Notes under the pieces: model-generated
Databases searched by the model: none
What the model was told of the DNA's origin: nothing
What the model saw: only the letters and a program-made list of their open reading frames with translations
Part shown: in pieces, positions 21,207 to 28,705 of the stretch
Numbering within the stretch: the first letter of the stretch is position 1
Layout of the letters: every line of letters begins with the position of its first letter
Made by a program: the position numbers and the translations under genes
Source of the DNA: DATAJX01 sp964601735
Lineage (GTDB): Bacteria > Pseudomonadota > Alphaproteobacteria > UBA2136 > UBA6156
Direction of reading: 5' to 3'
Assembly (NCBI GenBank): GCA_964601735.1
Contig: CAZROO010000010.1
Location: 1 to 42,134, forward strand
Length of the DNA: 42,134 bases

Positions 21207-23171
21207 TTACAGGTGAAAGAAATCGTAGATTTGCCGGGCGAGCTTTTTGGAAAGGCCGGGCACTTTCATAAGCTGATGCACGTCGGCGCCTTCGATTTCC
21301 TTCAACGAGCCGAAGTGGAGAAGGAGTTCTTTTTTCTTTTTGGGGCCGATACCGGGGATGTCGTCCAAACGGCTGTGGGATATGGCTTTTTCGCGCTTTT
21401 TGCGGTGATAGGTGATGGCGAAACGGTGTGCTTCGTCGCGCACGCGCTGGAGCACGAATATCAGTGGCGTGCCGTAATAGATGGGTAATTCGTTGATATC
21501 CGTCGCACCGTTGGCGGCCCCGTGCACACTTTGGCGCGCAACGAAGATGGTTTCGAGGCCCTTGTCGCGCTCTTCGCCCTTGGCGATGGCGCAGAGGGTG
21601 GGGCAGTTGGGTTTGCCGAGAAGGCCTAGTTCCTGCGCGACTTTAACTAATACGTTTAACTGTCCCTTCCCTCCGTCCACCATTATTACGTCGGGCAGGC
21701 CGCTGGGACGTGGATGCTGGCCTGCGCCAGCATGGGGCGAATCCTCTGATCCTCTGATCCTCTGATCCTCTAATCCTCGCCGCAGGCGGCGGGTGAGGAC
21801 TTCGGCCATCATGGCGTAGTCGTCAGGAGTGTTTTTGCCCTTGATGGCATAGCGGCGGTAGCGGTTGCGGAGCATGCCCGCCTGCCCCGCCACCACCTGG
21901 CTGGCCACCGGCATTTTGCCGGAAATATTGGAGATATCGTAGCACTCGAGACACTCGATGGGCTTATCGAGGTTGAGGATTTTGCCCAGCGCGGCCATCT
22001 GGTTGCGCCAATCGTCGCCGTCGGCCAGCTTGCGGCTAAGCGCGGCGCGGGCGTTGTTTTCGGCCTGGCGGACGATAGCGGCGCGGTCGCCGCGGGTGGG
22101 GATGGAGATTTCGACCTTGCGGGCAGCGGAAATAGACAGAGCTTCGGTGAGCGCGGGGCAGTCGTTGGGCAACTGGTTGCAGAGGATGATGGGCGGCGGC
22201 TGGCGGGCGGCGTAGTGCTGAGCGAGGAACAGGCGGAGGGTTTCCGCATGGTCGGCTGGGCGTGGATGCCGGCCTGCGCCGGCATGAAGCCCCTCCTCTC
22301 CTGTTATTCTCTCGTCATCCAGTTCCACCTGGTGGTTGCCGATGTGCTGGCCGTGGCGGTAGTAGAATACCTGGATCATTGCCCTGCCCCCGCTTTCGAC
22401 CAGCGCGAAGATGTCGGCCTCCGGCAGCGCGTGGCTCATGGGCCTGTCGGCGCCACCGACGGCGGAAATGGCGCGGATGCTGTCGCGCAGTTCCGCCGCT
22501 TTTTCATAGTCCTGCGTGCGGGAGGCTTCGGCCATCTGGGTTTGCAGGTCGGCGATGACCAGTTGGGTATCGCCCTTGAGGAAGCGTTTGGCACGGGCGA
22601 CCGACTCGTTGTACTTTTCCGGGCTGATTTTGTTTACGCAGGGTGCGCTGCAACGCTTGATGTCGTACTTGAGGCAGGGCCGGGTGCGGTGGCTGAAAAA
22701 GCCGGGCGAGCAGGTGCGAAGGCGGAAGGCGCGCTCCATGAGGTCGAGCGTTTGATACACCGCCATGGCGCTGGGGTATGGGCCGAAGTAGTCGCCCTTG
22801 ATTTTACGAGCGCCGCGGAAGCTGCGGATCATCGGCGTCGGTTCGTCGGTGATGAGGACGCTCACATAACTGGAATCATCGCGGAACAGGATGTTATAGC
22901 GCGGGCGCAGGCTTTTGATGAGGTTGGCCTCAAGCAGCAGGGCTTCGGCCTCGGTGGGTGTGCTGACGATAATCAGGTCGCGGGTCTCGAACACCATCTT
23001 ACGGATGCGGCCGCCCATGCGTTCCGGCTGAGTATATTGGCTCACACGGTGCTTTAAGTTTTTTGCCTTACCTACATAAAGAACATCACCTTTTTGATTA
23101 AGCATGCGGTAGACGCCCGGGCCCGCCGGGAGGTGTTTCAGCTTCTCTTTGAGGAGCGTGATGCCGTCCAT
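21207..23171 (-). CDS. uvrC: UvrABC system protein C with two in-frame repeat insertions
   Basis: A 654-aa UvrC, the nuclease that makes both incisions in nucleotide excision repair. The GIY-YIG domain is at the N-terminus (PGVYRMLNQKGDVLYVGKAK), the UVR segment near residue 210 (DYEKAAELRDSIRAI), the RNase-H-like half around ECYDISNISG, and helix-hairpin-helix repeats at the end (LDDIPGIGPKKKKELLLHFG). I start at ATG 23171 where GIY-YIG sequence begins. Two stretches do not belong to the family: GLHAGAGRHPRPAD near 294-306, and EDQRIRGSEDSPHAGAGQHP near 464-489. Both are encoded by copies of the dispersed palindrome, the second fused to an 8-bp tandem repeat. The frame stays open, so the protein could be functional. 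Confidence 0.95.
   Translation of the reverse strand: MDGITLLKEKLKHLPAGPGVYRMLNQKGDVLYVGKAKNLKHRVSQYTQPERMGGRIRKMVFETRDLIIVSTPTEAEALLLEANLIKSLRPRYNILFRDDSSYVSVLITDEPTPMIRSFRGARKIKGDYFGPYPSAMAVYQTLDLMERAFRLRTCSPGFFSHRTRPCLKYDIKRCSAPCVNKISPEKYNESVARAKRFLKGDTQLVIADLQTQMAEASRTQDYEKAAELRDSIRAISAVGGADRPMSHALPEADIFALVESGGRAMIQVFYYRHGQHIGNHQVELDDERITGEEGLHAGAGRHPRPADHAETLRLFLAQHYAARQPPPIILCNQLPNDCPALTEALSISAARKVEISIPTRGDRAAIVRQAENNARAALSRKLADGDDWRNQMAALGKILNLDKPIECLECYDISNISGKMPVASQVVAGQAGMLRNRYRRYAIKGKNTPDDYAMMAEVLTRRLRRGLEDQRIRGSEDSPHAGAGQHPRPSGLPDVIMVDGGKGQLNVLVKVAQELGLLGKPNCPTLCAIAKGEERDKGLETIFVARQSVHGAANGATDINELPIYYGTPLIFVLQRVRDEAHRFAITYHRKKREKAISHSRLDDIPGIGPKKKKELLLHFGSLKEIEGADVHQLMKVPGLSKKLARQIYDFFHL
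21707..21737. repeat. Palindromic repeat inside uvrC, copy 1
   Basis: GACGTGGATGCTGGCC / TGCGCCAGCATGGGG, a near-perfect palindrome of the dispersed family. Read in the uvrC frame (minus strand) it gives HAGAGQHPRP, the same ten-residue pattern as copy 2, in a segment that normal UvrC lacks just before the DGGKGQL motif. Confidence 0.8.
21742..21778. repeat. 8-bp tandem repeat inside uvrC
   Basis: Three copies of TCCTCTGA, one TCCTCTAA and a partial TCCTC. It adjoins the palindromic insertion. The unit is not a multiple of three, so gain or loss of one copy would shift the uvrC frame. It encodes the LEDQRIRGSED segment. Confidence 0.9.
22259..22290. repeat. Palindromic repeat inside uvrC, copy 2
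   Basis: GGCGTGGATGCCGGCC / TGCGCCGGCATGAAGC, a member of the dispersed palindrome family. On the minus strand it encodes LHAGAGRHPRP in frame, between the UVR region and the RNase-H-like domain of UvrC. Confidence 0.8.
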
Positions 23172-23287
23172 GCGGGGGTTATAGGGCCATTGGAGAAAGG
23201 GGGCAATGCGGGTGCCAGAACGCCGCCTGCACGGTCGCACAGAACCGGAAAGATATCAGATATGAGAGAGTGGCATGGCCAAGCCTT

Positions 23288-23340
23288 GCATATATGACAT
23301 AACTATATGAAATACATCATATTTTATTCAATCAAACGCT
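23288..23340 (-). promoter_or_regulatory. AT-rich candidate uvrC promoter region
   Basis: A sharply AT-rich stretch upstream of uvrC. One possible promoter on the minus strand is TTGAAT, 18 bp, TATAGT. The assignment is weak; no LexA box (GAAC-N7-GAAC) was found. Confidence 0.3.
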
Positions 23341-23519
23341 TGCGGAAATGCGGAACGGCTCCATCTGGGATGGTGTCACGGACGTATCTTCAGAAAGGTT
23401 TGTAAAGCGCAGTCAACCGTGACCCGCGCCATACGACTGCCCAGAGGTGACTGTTTTGCCTGTTTAGCTTCGCCGGTCAAGCGGCGGGAACCGCTGCCCG
23501 AAGGCCGGCCACAAAAAGT

Positions 23520-23556
23520 GGCCGCCGTTCCCTGCTACTGACAGGGAACGGCGGCC
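23520..23556 (+). promoter_or_regulatory. Strong hairpin upstream of the 45-aa peptide gene
   Basis: GGCCGCCGTTCCCTG / CAGGGAACGGCGGCC, a perfect 15-bp stem with a 7-base loop, about 50 bases before the small ORF. No U tract follows, so it is more likely a leader structure, a regulatory RNA element or a repeat than a terminator. Confidence 0.6.
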
Positions 23557-23608
23557 TTCGACGGCGGACTTGGTTTAACCAAGGTTTCAATCTCAGCAGG
23601 TGCAAACC

Positions 23609-23746
23609 ATGAGAAAGAAAATCGCCAAAGCCATCGTCGATTGGTATCGAAGGTGGTTGAGACGTAGCGAGGCTGAGAAGCTCGCGCTAGTCATTCAGTA
23701 CCTTGTGGTATTGAAGCTGGCGCTGGCTATCTGGCTGCTGCTCTAA
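23609..23746 (+). CDS. Small membrane peptide (45 aa)
   Basis: A 45-aa frame starting ATG 23609. Its first half is basic and amphipathic (KKIAKAIVDWYRRWLRR), and the second half is one hydrophobic segment (LALVIQYLVVLKLALAIWLL) ending at the C-terminus. Such architecture suits a small inner-membrane protein; type I toxin peptides look similar, but no antisense RNA can be demonstrated. The ribosome-binding site is weak (AGGT). A 15-bp hairpin lies before it and a GCGGGG/CTCCCCGC hairpin after it, making a compact, isolated unit between uvrC and the aldo/keto reductase gene. The family is unknown to me. Confidence 0.5.
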   Translation: MRKKIAKAIVDWYRRWLRRSEAEKLALVIQYLVVLKLALAIWLLL

Positions 23747-23776
23747 TCCACTGGCCAAGCCAGTTGTTAAAAACGG

Positions 23777-23805
23777 ATGGCGGGGGGCGAAAGCTCCCCG
23801 CTGTT
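23777..23805 (+). terminator. Hairpin after the 45-aa peptide gene
   Basis: GCGGGGGGCGAAAGCTCCCCGC can fold on itself, followed by TGTTCATTT. It is a plausible terminator with a weak T tract. Confidence 0.5.
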
Positions 23806-23947
23806 CATTTACGGGGGCTTATATAATGTTCCTTTGTTGTTCTGTCAATAAGTGTATACAAATTGCATGCCGCGCAGGGCTTAAGAAACCCGGCGGCCTT
23901 TGCTTGGGGGTTCGCTTGAATTCGGCCCCCTAAGAAGGGGGCATTTT

Positions 23948-24784
23948 CTACGCCGCAGCGTCCCAGTGGCCGGCGTTGGGGAGGACCAGGCGTTTGTTGC
24001 CCTTGAGGCGGCTGATGTCGTTCATGTCCTCGTCGGAGAGCTGGAAATCGAAGATATCGAAGTTTTCTTCCAGCCGTTCGCGGTGGACGGATTTGGGGAT
24101 GGCGCAGACGTCGCCCTGCTGGCCCCCTGACTGAATGGCCCAGCGCAGCGCCACCTGCGCGGCGGTTTTATTGTGCTCTGCCGCGATTTTGTGGAGGATG
24201 GCGTTTTCGACCACCAGGCCGCGCGCCAGCGGGCAGTAGGCGGTGAGAAACATGTTGGCTTCGCGGCAGGCATTATGGACTTTATCCTGGTTGAGGAACG
24301 GGTGGTATTCGACCTGGTTGGTGAGGAGGATACCGCCCGCGAGGCTCTGGGCCTCGGCGATTTGGGTGGTGTTGAAGTTGGAGACACCAATGTGCTTGGC
24401 CTTGCCCTGCCTTTGCACCTCGAGCAGTGCCTCGATGCTCTCGGCCAGCGGAATTTGCGGGTTGGGCCAGTGGATGAGCAGCAGGTCGACGTAATCGGTG
24501 CCGAGCCTTTTGAGGCTTTCGTCGGTGGTGCGGGCCAGGTTTGCACGGTCGATGCTGTCGCGCCAGACCTTGGTGGTAAGCCAGATGTCGGTGCGTTTGG
24601 TGTCGCTATCTTTTATGGCGCGGCCGACGTCTTCTTCGTTGCCGTAGATCTGCGCGGTGTCGATATGGCGGTAGCCGATGGCCAGCGCCTCGAGCACGGC
24701 GCGGTAGCATTCGCCGCTTTCGGCCTGCCATGTGCCCAGCCCCAAGGCCGGAACCCTGGTGTTTTGAGTGGTGATGTAGTGCAT
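23948..24784 (-). CDS. Aldo/keto reductase (2,5-diketogluconate reductase-like)
   Basis: A 278-aa aldo/keto reductase, a cytoplasmic NADPH-dependent TIM-barrel enzyme that reduces carbonyls to alcohols. The full catalytic tetrad is visible: Asp42 and Tyr47 (HIDTAQIYGNE), Lys72 (TTKVW) and His105 (LLIHWPN). Cofactor motifs KHIGVSNF and IPKSVHRERL are present. It resembles the DkgB/2,5-diketo-D-gluconate reductase group, but substrate cannot be assigned. It precedes nothing in operon and lies 30 bp downstream of a methyltransferase gene on the same strand, so the two may be co-transcribed. Confidence 0.93.
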   Translation of the reverse strand: MHYITTQNTRVPALGLGTWQAESGECYRAVLEALAIGYRHIDTAQIYGNEEDVGRAIKDSDTKRTDIWLTTKVWRDSIDRANLARTTDESLKRLGTDYVDLLLIHWPNPQIPLAESIEALLEVQRQGKAKHIGVSNFNTTQIAEAQSLAGGILLTNQVEYHPFLNQDKVHNACREANMFLTAYCPLARGLVVENAILHKIAAEHNKTAAQVALRWAIQSGGQQGDVCAIPKSVHRERLEENFDIFDFQLSDEDMNDISRLKGNKRLVLPNAGHWDAAA

Positions 24785-24816
24785 GCCCCTACCCTACGCG
24801 GCGGGCTGAAAACCGT

Positions 24817-25665
24817 CTATAAACTTCCGGTGTGAAAGTTGGGTTTTGCAGGGAGAGGCAGGCCGAGTTTTTTGCGCAGGCTGCGCGCCAGGGTGCGGAA
24901 CAGGCGGGTGCGTTTCATTTGTTTATCCCATGCGGCTTTGGCTTTGATGACCTTGATGGCGTTTTCGGACGGCATGTAGGCGGCGAGCGTTTGCTTGAGC
25001 TGGGCGCCGGGGTTGAGCGGCAGGAGGGCCAGGCCGCTGGTGGTGGATTCGAGGATACAAGCGGGTTTGCCATAGGCTTTTTCGATTCGGGAAAGGCCCG
25101 CTTCGAGGCCGAATTCTCGGACATCGTGGAAAAGCACGGCGGCGGATTTGGTGAGGAACGGCTGGATGGCAGCGGCATCCAGCACGATTTGCGCGTTGGT
25201 GTGCAGGCCGTCGATGAAGGCGAAATCGATTTTTCCCGACAGATGCTTTTTGACCACGGCGGGAACGTCGGTGGGGCTGGCGGCCTTGATGACCTTGACG
25301 TTGAGCTTGAGATCCTTGGCCAACTGTTCGGTGAGTTTGATGCCTTCGGCGGTCTGGTGGTCGAGGCCGTTATCGATGGCCACCACTTTGGCTTTGGGGG
25401 CCATCAGGGCCAGCGCCAGCGTGCTCCAGCCGAAGCTGTTGCCGATGATGAAGACGTTTTTGGGCGCAAGATGCTGCATGAGGCTTTCGAGCACGAAGAC
25501 CTCGAGCATGGAGATGCCGAGGCCGTTGGTGACGCTTTTACCGTTACGCGTCAGCCAGGTGAACTGGGCTTCTTCGGACTTGCCGGTGCGCTTGGGCTGC
25601 AGGCCTGCGGCGATGTCGAAACCGCGCTTTTTGTAGGCGGCTATCAGGGTGGGGAGAATGCTCAT
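24817..25665 (-). CDS. Class I SAM-dependent methyltransferase-like protein
   Basis: A 282-aa protein with a Rossmann methyltransferase core: motif I FIIGNSFGWSTLALAL (about 73-88), an acidic strand end VVAIDNG, and a fourth-strand motif DFAFIDGLHTNAQIVLDAA. This matches the Methyltransf_24 type (O-methyltransferases acting on sugars or small molecules). The Asn in IGNSFGWS replaces the more usual Gly-x-Gly, so cofactor binding should be checked. Start ATG 25665 has AAGGTG upstream; GTG 25674 is an alternative. It sits divergently from tuf and just before the aldo/keto reductase. Confidence 0.75.
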   Translation of the reverse strand: MSILPTLIAAYKKRGFDIAAGLQPKRTGKSEEAQFTWLTRNGKSVTNGLGISMLEVFVLESLMQHLAPKNVFIIGNSFGWSTLALALMAPKAKVVAIDNGLDHQTAEGIKLTEQLAKDLKLNVKVIKAASPTDVPAVVKKHLSGKIDFAFIDGLHTNAQIVLDAAAIQPFLTKSAAVLFHDVREFGLEAGLSRIEKAYGKPACILESTTSGLALLPLNPGAQLKQTLAAYMPSENAIKVIKAKAAWDKQMKRTRLFRTLARSLRKKLGLPLPAKPNFHTGSL

Positions 25666-25810
25666 GGACCGCACCTTACTTTAAAACCGGCTAGCCCGGC
25701 TACCCCCTTGCCAAGACTGGGGAATATGCTAAAACGCCGCCGCCGTCGCGACAGGATCAACATGCGTGGCACATGTAACCCTATGAACAAACAAGTAAAG
25801 GCAAAACGCA

Positions 25811-26986
25811 ATGGCTAAGGAAGCTTTCCAACGCAGCAAGCCGCACGTCAACATCGGTACCATCGGTCACGTCGACCACGGTAAGACCACCCTGACCGCG
25901 GCCATCACCAAGTACTTCTCGAAAGAATTCAAGGCGTACGACCAAATCGACAACTCGCCCGAAGAAAAGGCCCGCGGTATTACCATCAATACCTCGCACG
26001 TCGAATACGAAACCGACAAGCGCCACTACGCCCACGTGGACTGCCCGGGGCACGCCGACTACGTCAAGAACATGATTACCGGCGCGGCCCAAATGGACGG
26101 TGCCATTCTGGTGGTTGCCGCCACCGACGGCCCGATGCCGCAAACCCGTGAACACATTGTGCTGGCCCGCCAAGTGGGCGTGCCCGCGCTGGTAGTTTAC
26201 CTGAACAAGTGCGACATTGCCGACAAGGACCTGCTGGAGCTGGTGGAAGCCGAAGTGCGCGACCTGCTGAGCAAGTACAACTTCCCCGGCGACGACACCC
26301 CGATTATTCACGGCAGCGCCCTCAAGGCCCTGGAAGGTGAAGACAGCGAACTCGGCAAGCAATCCATCATCAAGCTGATGGAAGCCGTGGACAGCTTCAT
26401 CCCCGAACCAGTGCGCGACCTCGACAAGGCCTTTTTGATGCCTGTTGAAGACGTGTTCACCATTACCGGCCGCGGCACCGTAGTGACCGGCCGTGTGGAA
26501 CGCGGCGTCATCAAGGTGGGCGAAGAAGTCGAAATCGTCGGCATCCGCCCCACCCAAAAGACCGCCTGCACCGGCGTGGAAATGTTCCGCAAGCTGCTTG
26601 ACCAAGGTCAGGCCGGCGACAACGTGGGCGTTCTGCTGCGCGGCACCAAGCGTGAAGACGTTGAGCGCGGCCAAGTGCTGGCCAAGCCCGGCAGCATCAC
26701 CCCGCACACCCACTTCAAGGGCGAAGTGTACGTGCTGAGCAAGGAAGAAGGTGGCCGTCACACGCCGTTCTTCTCCGGCTACCGCCCGCAATTCTACTTC
26801 CGCACCACCGACATCACCGGCAGCCTGAAGCTCCCGGACGGTGTTGAAATGGTGATGCCTGGTGACAACATCACCATGGAAGTCGAACTGATCGCCCCGA
26901 TCGCCATGGACCAAGGCCTGCGCTTCGCCGTTCGCGAAGGCGGCCGCACCGTCGGCGCCGGTGTGGTGAGCCAGATCATCAAGTAA
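25811..26986 (+). CDS. tuf: Elongation factor Tu
   Basis: A 391-aa EF-Tu, the GTPase that delivers aminoacyl-tRNA to the ribosome. G1 GHVDHGKTTL, G2 RGITINTSHVEYE, G3 DCPGHADY and G4 NKCD are all intact, and domain 2/3 sequences are standard. Start ATG 25811 follows AGTAAAGGC. It is a single-gene unit ending in a strong terminator, not attached to rpsJ or fusA as in many relatives. A second tuf may exist elsewhere. Confidence 0.99.
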   Translation: MAKEAFQRSKPHVNIGTIGHVDHGKTTLTAAITKYFSKEFKAYDQIDNSPEEKARGITINTSHVEYETDKRHYAHVDCPGHADYVKNMITGAAQMDGAILVVAATDGPMPQTREHIVLARQVGVPALVVYLNKCDIADKDLLELVEAEVRDLLSKYNFPGDDTPIIHGSALKALEGEDSELGKQSIIKLMEAVDSFIPEPVRDLDKAFLMPVEDVFTITGRGTVVTGRVERGVIKVGEEVEIVGIRPTQKTACTGVEMFRKLLDQGQAGDNVGVLLRGTKREDVERGQVLAKPGSITPHTHFKGEVYVLSKEEGGRHTPFFSGYRPQFYFRTTDITGSLKLPDGVEMVMPGDNITMEVELIAPIAMDQGLRFAVREGGRTVGAGVVSQIIK

Positions 26987-27003
26987 TTGATGAATCACCT
27001 TTA

Positions 27004-27030
27004 AAGCCGCCCTTCGGGGCGGCTTTTTTG
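27004..27030 (+). terminator. tuf terminator
   Basis: AAGCCGCCC-TTCG-GGGCGGCTT followed by TTTT. A classic tetraloop terminator about 17 bp after the tuf stop codon. Confidence 0.9.
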
Positions 27031-27082
27031 TGTTATAGAGAGACGCCTTACAGCTTCATCTCTCTCTTTTAAAAGGATTGTC

Positions 27083-27280
27083 ATGACCGACAAACCCCTA
27101 ACCCTGGCCGAGATGCAGGCCCGTGTGAATGCATGGGTGGACAGCCCCGAAGGCCGAAAAGAACTGGCCGCAACAGCCAAAGCAGCACGGGAAGCCGGCC
27201 AGAAAGTGCTGGACGATGCCCGGGTAAACCCTGAAGACTTGAGGAAGGTGGTTGGCCCGCTTGGCACCCGCCCGATTTGA
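27083..27280 (+). CDS. Small hypothetical protein (65 aa)
   Basis: A 65-aa, soluble-looking, Ala/Lys-rich helical protein (LAEMQARVNAWVDSPEGRKE, AATAKAAREAGQKVLDDARV). ATG 27083 is preceded by AAAAGGAT, and a terminator follows the stop, so it is a self-contained gene between tuf and purM. Family not recognised. Confidence 0.65.
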   Translation: MTDKPLTLAEMQARVNAWVDSPEGRKELAATAKAAREAGQKVLDDARVNPEDLRKVVGPLGTRPI

Positions 27281-27281
27281 C

Positions 27282-27316
27282 GATGCCGCCCCCGGAATCC
27301 GGGGGCGGCTTTTTTT
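27282..27316 (+). terminator. Terminator after the 65-aa gene
   Basis: GCCGCCCCCGGA / TCCGGGGGCGGC hairpin followed by seven Ts on the plus strand. Confidence 0.9.
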
Positions 27317-27408
27317 GCTGGTTTGACAATTGCATACAGGTACGGCAGGGTCGGCGCCGAACTGACCTATCTCTTCTTTTTCTGGCCTCTTTTCTTGGAG
27401 ATTATCTG

Positions 27409-28476
27409 ATGACAACCAAAGGACTGACCTACGCCGATGCGGGGGTGAACATTGATGCCGCCAATACGGTGGTGAGCCACATCAAAGCGGCGGTGACAAA
27501 CACCCACGGCCCAGAAGTCGAGCCGCGCGGGCGCGGGCTGAACCCGGTGTTCGACCTGTCGAAAATTCCCGGCGTTTCCGGCCTGAAAGGCCGGTTGGTG
27601 GCCGGGGCCGACGGCGTGGGCACCAAGGTGCTGCTGGGCATCCAGCTGGGCATGGTGGAGACGCTCGGCATCGACCTGGTGGCAATGGTCGTCAACGACC
27701 TTTTGCGCCAGCATGCGGCACCGCTGTTCTTTCTCGACTACTTTGCCACCGGCAAGCTTGAGCCGGGCGTTGGCGAGGAGGTCATCCTCGGCATCGCCAA
27801 CGGCTGCCACATGGCCGAGTGCGCCCTGCTGGGCGGCGAGATTGCCGAAATGCCCGGCATGTACCAGGCGGGTCATTTCGACCTGGCCGGCTTTGCGGTT
27901 GGCCTGGTGCACGAGGACTGGGGCCCGCCGCCGGAACCGGTGCAGGTGGGTGACGTTGTCATCGGCCTGCCTTCCAGCGGCGTGCATTCCAACGGCTATT
28001 CGCTGGTGCGGAAGATTGTTGAGACGGCCAACCTTAAGCTGGACAGGCTGATGCCTACCGACGGCGGGGTTTTCCACAGCACAAGGCTGGGCGACCTGCT
28101 GATGATGCCGACCCGGATTTACACCCGATCGGTGCTCCCTGCCCTGCGCACCCGCAAGGTGAAGGGCGTGGCGCACATCACCGGCGGCGGCCTGATGGAA
28201 AAGCCGCTGACGATGCTGCCGGACGGGCTGGGTATCCGGTTTGAGGCAGACCGCATCGGCACTTCGCCGCTGTTCAGGCTGCTGCAACGGGCCGGGAATG
28301 TTTCGGATGCCGAGATGCGCCGGACGCTCAACTGCGGCTGGGGCATGTTGCTGACGGTGGCACCCCGTGACCTCGACGAGGTGTGCGAGGTGCTGCGCGA
28401 GCATGATGAAGAGCCGGAGGTTATCGGCTCGGTCATCTGGCAGCTCGACAACGACACCCGCGTAGTGTTTGCCTGA
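27409..28476 (+). CDS. purM: Phosphoribosylformylglycinamidine cyclo-ligase
   Basis: A 355-aa PurM (AIR synthetase), which closes FGAM to AIR with ATP in purine synthesis. Family motifs: TYADAGVNIDAAN at the start, LVAGADGVGTKVLLG (ATP/substrate region), GEIAEMPGMY, and SSGVHSNGYSLVRK. Normal length. ATG 27409 follows CTTGGAGA. It has terminators on both sides. purN is often the next gene but is not present here. Confidence 0.98.
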   Translation: MTTKGLTYADAGVNIDAANTVVSHIKAAVTNTHGPEVEPRGRGLNPVFDLSKIPGVSGLKGRLVAGADGVGTKVLLGIQLGMVETLGIDLVAMVVNDLLRQHAAPLFFLDYFATGKLEPGVGEEVILGIANGCHMAECALLGGEIAEMPGMYQAGHFDLAGFAVGLVHEDWGPPPEPVQVGDVVIGLPSSGVHSNGYSLVRKIVETANLKLDRLMPTDGGVFHSTRLGDLLMMPTRIYTRSVLPALRTRKVKGVAHITGGGLMEKPLTMLPDGLGIRFEADRIGTSPLFRLLQRAGNVSDAEMRRTLNCGWGMLLTVAPRDLDEVCEVLREHDEEPEVIGSVIWQLDNDTRVVFA

Positions 28477-28487
28477 TTCTGATAACG

Positions 28488-28522
28488 ACCCGCCCCCGGA
28501 TGTTCCCGGGGGCGGCTTTTTT
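28488..28522 (+). terminator. purM terminator
   Basis: CCGCCCCCGGA / TCCCGGGGGCGG stem followed by CTTTTTTGC, just after the purM stop. Confidence 0.9.
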
Positions 28523-28532
28523 GCGATTGGTT

Positions 28533-28631
28533 TCAGAAGTACGAAAAGCGGATAAGGGCCCAGAGCAGGACGACCGGGCAACCGATAATGTAGGCCCAGC
28601 AGATGAAATTCATCAGGCGGTGGTCTCTCAT
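28533..28631 (-). CDS. Possible 32-aa membrane peptide
   Basis: A short minus-strand frame, MRDHRLMNFI then a hydrophobic run (CWAYIIGCPVVLLWALI) ending RFSYF. It forms one complete transmembrane helix. The ribosome-binding site is weak, so it is tentative. It lies between the purM terminator and a palindromic operator shared with the transporter gene. Confidence 0.35.
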   Translation of the reverse strand: MRDHRLMNFICWAYIIGCPVVLLWALIRFSYF

Positions 28632-28639
28632 CGCCCGAC

Positions 28640-28660
28640 TATGCAACTTAAAGTTGTATA
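28640..28660. promoter_or_regulatory. Palindromic operator, copy 1 (transporter gene)
   Basis: TATGCAAC-N5-GTTGTATA, 7 of 8 arm positions paired, about 45-55 bp before the transporter start. The geometry equals the palindromes at 31405 and 36855, suggesting one regulator. Confidence 0.6.
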
Positions 28661-28705
28661 GCGGCAGGCGGTTTTTGTTTGGCGGCGGGCGCATCGTTGC
28701 CGATA

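Noticed and set aside
21742..21778. CRISPR-like repetition
   Set aside because: The unit is 8 bp without spacers; no CRISPR array or cas gene is present in the window.
25781..26998. Minus-strand 405-aa frame opposite tuf
   Set aside because: Antisense of a highly codon-biased gene.
27367..28581. Minus-strand 404-aa frame opposite purM
   Set aside because: Antisense of purM and crosses its terminator.
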